64,000 nucleotides of DNA from Alistipes sp. (GTDB lineage Bacteria > Bacteroidota > Bacteroidia > Bacteroidales > Rikenellaceae), in contig JAFSBY010000041.1 of the NCBI GenBank assembly GCA_017437045.1, forward strand, positions 80,331 through 144,330. Direction: 5' to 3'. Positions 61,578 to 64,000 of this stretch are shown here, piece after piece. Position 1 is the first letter of the stretch. Each line of letters opens with the position of its first letter. A program made the translations under genes and the position numbers. Below the pieces are notes generated by a model. That model had not been told where the DNA came from. It searched no databases and saw nothing but the letters and a program-made list of their open reading frames with translations.

Positions 61578-62138
61578 ATGAGCGAGATTAAGAAGGAGTG
61601 GTATGTAGTACGCGCTGTGGGCGGCAAAGAGGGAAAGGTGAAGGAGTACCTCGATAAAGAGATCCGTCTGAGCAAACTGGAGGACTACATTTCACAGGTG
61701 TTGATCCCGACGGAGAAATATTATACAATCCGTAATGGTAAGAAGGTCTCCAAAGAGAAGGTCTCCTATCCGGGTTATGTCCTGGTAGAGGCAGCTCTTG
61801 TAGGCCAGATTCCTATGATAATTCGTAATATCCCCAATGTATTGGGTTTCTTGGGCGAGACCAAGGAAGATAGTCGCAAGATGGTGGCAGCACCCCTTCG
61901 TCCACAGGAGGTTGCGCGTATTCTGGGTCGCGTCGATGAGATCAATGCAATGGAGGAGGAAAACGAAGAACCATTCGTCGTTGGCGAGACCGTCAAGGTC
62001 ACCGATGGTCCTTTCTCAAGCTTCCAGGGAACTATCGAGGCTGTCGACAATGAGCGCAAGAAGCTCACGGTATCGGTGAAGATATTCGGGCGCAAAACTC
62101 CGATGGAGTTGAGCTTCACGCAAGTAGAAAAAGAATAA
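61578..62138 (+). CDS. nusG: Transcription termination/antitermination protein NusG
   Basis: Couples RNA polymerase to the ribosome and to Rho. The 186-residue protein has the NGN domain (EWYVVRAVGGKEGKVKEYLD; YPGYVLVEAALVG) and the KOW domain (VGETVKVTDGPFSSFQGTIE). Typical length and place between secE and rplK. Confidence 0.96.
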   Translation: MSEIKKEWYVVRAVGGKEGKVKEYLDKEIRLSKLEDYISQVLIPTEKYYTIRNGKKVSKEKVSYPGYVLVEAALVGQIPMIIRNIPNVLGFLGETKEDSRKMVAAPLRPQEVARILGRVDEINAMEEENEEPFVVGETVKVTDGPFSSFQGTIEAVDNERKKLTVSVKIFGRKTPMELSFTQVEKE

Positions 62139-62154
62139 TTAACAAAGGAAAACT

Positions 62155-62595
62155 ATGGCAAAAGAGGTTGCTGCATTTATTAAATTGCAGATCAAAGGTG
62201 GTGCCGCCAATCCTTCGCCTCCGGTAGGTCCGGCATTGGGTTCTAAGGGAGTCAACATTATGGACTTCTGCAAGCAGTTCAATGCACGTACACAGGATAA
62301 GGCAGGCAAGGTTCTTCCGGTCATCATCACCGTTTACAGCGATAAGTCGTTCGACTTTGTTGTAAAACAGCCGCCTGTAGCTATTCAGCTTAAGCAAGCA
62401 GCCAATGTTCAGACGGGTTCTGCACAGCCTAACCGCGAGAAGGTCGGTCAGGTAACGTGGGATCAGGTTCGTGAGATTGCTCAGGACAAGATGCCTGACA
62501 TGAACTGCTTCACGATTGAGGCTGCAATGCGTATGGTTGCCGGTACTGCACGCAGTATGGGTATCAAAGTCGTGGGTGAATTTCCTAACAACTAA
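62155..62595 (+). CDS. rplK: 50S ribosomal protein L11
   Basis: A 146-residue protein of the GTPase-associated center: [40 protein letters not shown]-terminal RNA-binding domain with [20 protein letters not shown]. Complete. Confidence 0.98.
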   Translation: MAKEVAAFIKLQIKGGAANPSPPVGPALGSKGVNIMDFCKQFNARTQDKAGKVLPVIITVYSDKSFDFVVKQPPVAIQLKQAANVQTGSAQPNREKVGQVTWDQVREIAQDKMPDMNCFTIEAAMRMVAGTARSMGIKVVGEFPNN

Positions 62596-62602
62596 GTAAG
62601 AG

Positions 62603-63301
62603 ATGAGTAAGTTGACGAAAAACCAAAAGATTGCCATCGCAAAGGTGGAGGCCGGTAAGGCCTACAAGCTCTCGGAGGCTGCCGCTCTTCTGAAGGAGAT
62701 CACGTTCACGAAATTTGATGCTTCGGTAGATGTTGACGTACGTCTGGGTGTAGATCCGCGCAAGGCTAACCAAATGGTTCGTGGCGTGGTTACGCTGCCC
62801 CATGGTACGGGTAAGGTTGTTCGCGTACTTGTACTTTGTACCCCCGAGAAGGAAGCTGAGGCTCAGGCTGCAGGTGCCGATTTCGTAGGTCTTGACGAGT
62901 ATGTAGATAAGATCAAGAGCGGTTGGACCGATGTAGACGTGATCATCTGTACGCCGAACGTAATGGGTAAGGTAGGTGCGCTGGGTCGTATCCTGGGTCC
63001 TCGTGGCTTGATGCCGAACCCCAAGACCGGTACGGTAACGATGGACGTTGCAAAGGCCGTGAAGGATGTGAAGGCCGGTAAGATCGACTTCAAGGTTGAT
63101 AAGTTCGGTATCGTTCACACGTCGGTAGGTAAGATTTCGTTCTCGGTAGATCAGATCGTGGATAACGCGAAGGAGGTACTGAATACGATTATCAAGCTGA
63201 AGCCGTCTGCAGCCAAGGGTACGTATGTGAAGAGCATCTATCTCTCGACTACGATGAGCCCGGGTGTGCAGATTGATCCGAAATCAGTAGAAACTAAATA
63301 A
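62603..63301 (+). CDS. rplA: 50S ribosomal protein L1
   Basis: A 232-residue L1-stalk protein with [39 protein letters not shown] and the C-terminal [20 protein letters not shown]. In other bacteria L1 represses the L11-L1 mRNA; a site is not evident here. Starts 7 bases after rplK. Confidence 0.98.
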   Translation: MSKLTKNQKIAIAKVEAGKAYKLSEAAALLKEITFTKFDASVDVDVRLGVDPRKANQMVRGVVTLPHGTGKVVRVLVLCTPEKEAEAQAAGADFVGLDEYVDKIKSGWTDVDVIICTPNVMGKVGALGRILGPRGLMPNPKTGTVTMDVAKAVKDVKAGKIDFKVDKFGIVHTSVGKISFSVDQIVDNAKEVLNTIIKLKPSAAKGTYVKSIYLSTTMSPGVQIDPKSVETK

Positions 63302-63303
63302 TC

Positions 63304-63310
63304 AGGAGGA
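63304..63310 (+). promoter_or_regulatory. Strong Shine-Dalgarno sequence before rplJ
   Basis: AGGAGGA ends 8 bases before the rplJ ATG. Other starts in the window lack such a site, as is usual for Bacteroidia. Confidence 0.65.
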
Positions 63311-63318
63311 AGTTAGAG

Positions 63319-63843
63319 ATGACAAAGGAAGAAAAACTGGTTGTAATTAACAGCCTCGCCGAGCAGCTCGAAGCTTATCCTCACTTCTACATCACCAACA
63401 TCGAGGCCTTGAACGCCGAGCAGACCGCTACGCTGCGTCGCAAGTGCTTCGAGAGCGAGGTGAAGCTCGTAGTCGTAAAGAATACGCTCTTCGCCAAGGC
63501 TCTGGAGAAGGTAGAGAAGGCTGATGCTGATTTGGTAAAGACGCTGGAAGGTCCTACCTCGATCATGTTCACCAACGTAGCCAAGGCTCCGGCGGTGTTG
63601 ATCAAGGAGTTCCGCAAGAAGTCGGATAAGCCGGTTCTGAAGGCCGCATTCGCAGAGGGTTGCGTATATGTAGGTGATGAGCAGCTCGACGCTCTGTGCA
63701 ACATCAAGTCGCAGAAGGAGCTGGTTGCCGATATCGTGGCTCTGCTCCAGTCGCCGGCCAAGAATGTTATTTCGGCTCTGCAGGGTGCCGCTGGTCAGAA
63801 GATCGCCGGCCTCGTAAAGACGCTCGAGGAGCGCAACAACTAA
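63319..63843 (+). CDS. rplJ: 50S ribosomal protein L10
   Basis: A 174-residue stalk-base protein that carries the L7/L12 dimers. N-terminal part EEKLVVINSLAEQLEAYPHF, VKNTLFAKALEKVEKADADL, LEGPTSIMF; the C-terminal helix binds L12. The start is marked by an unusually good ribosome binding site. Confidence 0.97.
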   Translation: MTKEEKLVVINSLAEQLEAYPHFYITNIEALNAEQTATLRRKCFESEVKLVVVKNTLFAKALEKVEKADADLVKTLEGPTSIMFTNVAKAPAVLIKEFRKKSDKPVLKAAFAEGCVYVGDEQLDALCNIKSQKELVADIVALLQSPAKNVISALQGAAGQKIAGLVKTLEERNN

Positions 63844-63885
63844 TTTTACACAAGAAACAAAACAAAATTTTAATAATCTACTACT

Positions 63886-64000
63886 ATGGCAGATATCAAG
63901 AAACTTGCTGAAGAACTGGTTAACCTGAAGGTTACCGAGGTAAACGAACTGGCTCAGATCCTCAAGGAGGAGTATGGCATTGAGCCCGCTGCTGCTGCTG
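63886..64000 (+). CDS. rplL: 50S ribosomal protein L7/L12 (5' part; cut by window end)
   Basis: The first 38 codons read [20 protein letters not shown] and then [18 protein letters not shown], the N-terminal dimerisation helices and start of the Ala-rich hinge of L7/L12. The frame is open to the edge. rpoB would be expected next. Confidence 0.95.
   Translation, partial: MADIKKLAEELVNLKVTEVNELAQILKEEYGIEPAAAA

Noticed and set aside
1-64000. CRISPR arrays, insertion sequences, integrases or prophage.
   Set aside because: No regularly spaced repeats, transposase or integrase motifs, or phage structural genes were found.

Overview
The window reads as chromosome of a moderately GC-rich Bacteroidales bacterium, most likely Alistipes or a close relative (genus is an inference). 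The support is: SusC/SusD pairs, Bacteroidetes-only families (DUF4301, DUF3127, DUF4458, DUF6549), a V-type ATPase, type B L31, and about twenty promoters of the Bacteroidetes form TTTG - about 19 bp - TAnnTTTG. Serine is mostly TCG, and Leu TTA/CTA and Ser TCA are almost unused, which leaves very long false open frames on opposite strands.

Layout. 1-0.8 kb: start of a V-type ATPase operon (minus). 1-4.3 kb: a TonB-receptor-like outer membrane protein and a small membrane protein. 4.4-10.6 kb: DUF4301, murB-tilS-holA, a degenerate class IV aminotransferase-like gene, a DUF6549 gene. 10.7-15.8 kb: coaD, lpxD, a TlpA-like lipoprotein, ruvC and a membrane-anchored non-RD kinase. 15.8-24.7 kb: asd and a class A PBP, a very large OMP with a HExxH domain, a SUI1-family factor, a DUF4435 protein, dapD. 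24.8-31.8 kb: lysC, a NUDIX protein, birA, a TIR-like/helical-repeat protein, gcvH, mdh, DUF3127.

32.0-47.7 kb is the main accessory block. It is one predicted operon of nine genes: SusC, SusD, two carbohydrate-binding-type or unknown surface lipoproteins, two leucine-rich-repeat lipoproteins, a subtilisin-like lipoprotein, a DUF1573 protein and a lipocalin-like lipoprotein. It contains no glycoside hydrolase, so the likely target is protein or glycoprotein rather than polysaccharide. This is the best candidate here for an undescribed system.

47.8-53.6 kb: tdk; murA interrupted by an in-frame TGA next to its active site; rpmH; a cluster of hairpin repeats; a GNAT and an AraC gene; a CAU tRNA; rpmE; a coiled-coil lipoprotein. 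53.8-59.3 kb: a second SusC/SusD pair with ribosomal-protein-like codon use and a run of nine G just after the SusC signal peptide. 59.5-64 kb: the classic translation block tRNA-Thr-Tyr-Gly, tuf, tRNA-Trp, secE, nusG, rplK, rplA, rplJ, rplL (cut by the window end).

Functional links: asd, lysC and dapD supply diaminopimelate; murB, murA and the PBP use it for the wall; tilS may act on the CAU tRNA at 52.1 kb. Intergenic control elements are compact. Several start codons lie 4-8 bases after the -7 box, three gene pairs share back-to-back promoters, and hairpin terminators built on GGCTGT/ACAGCC sit at convergent gene ends.
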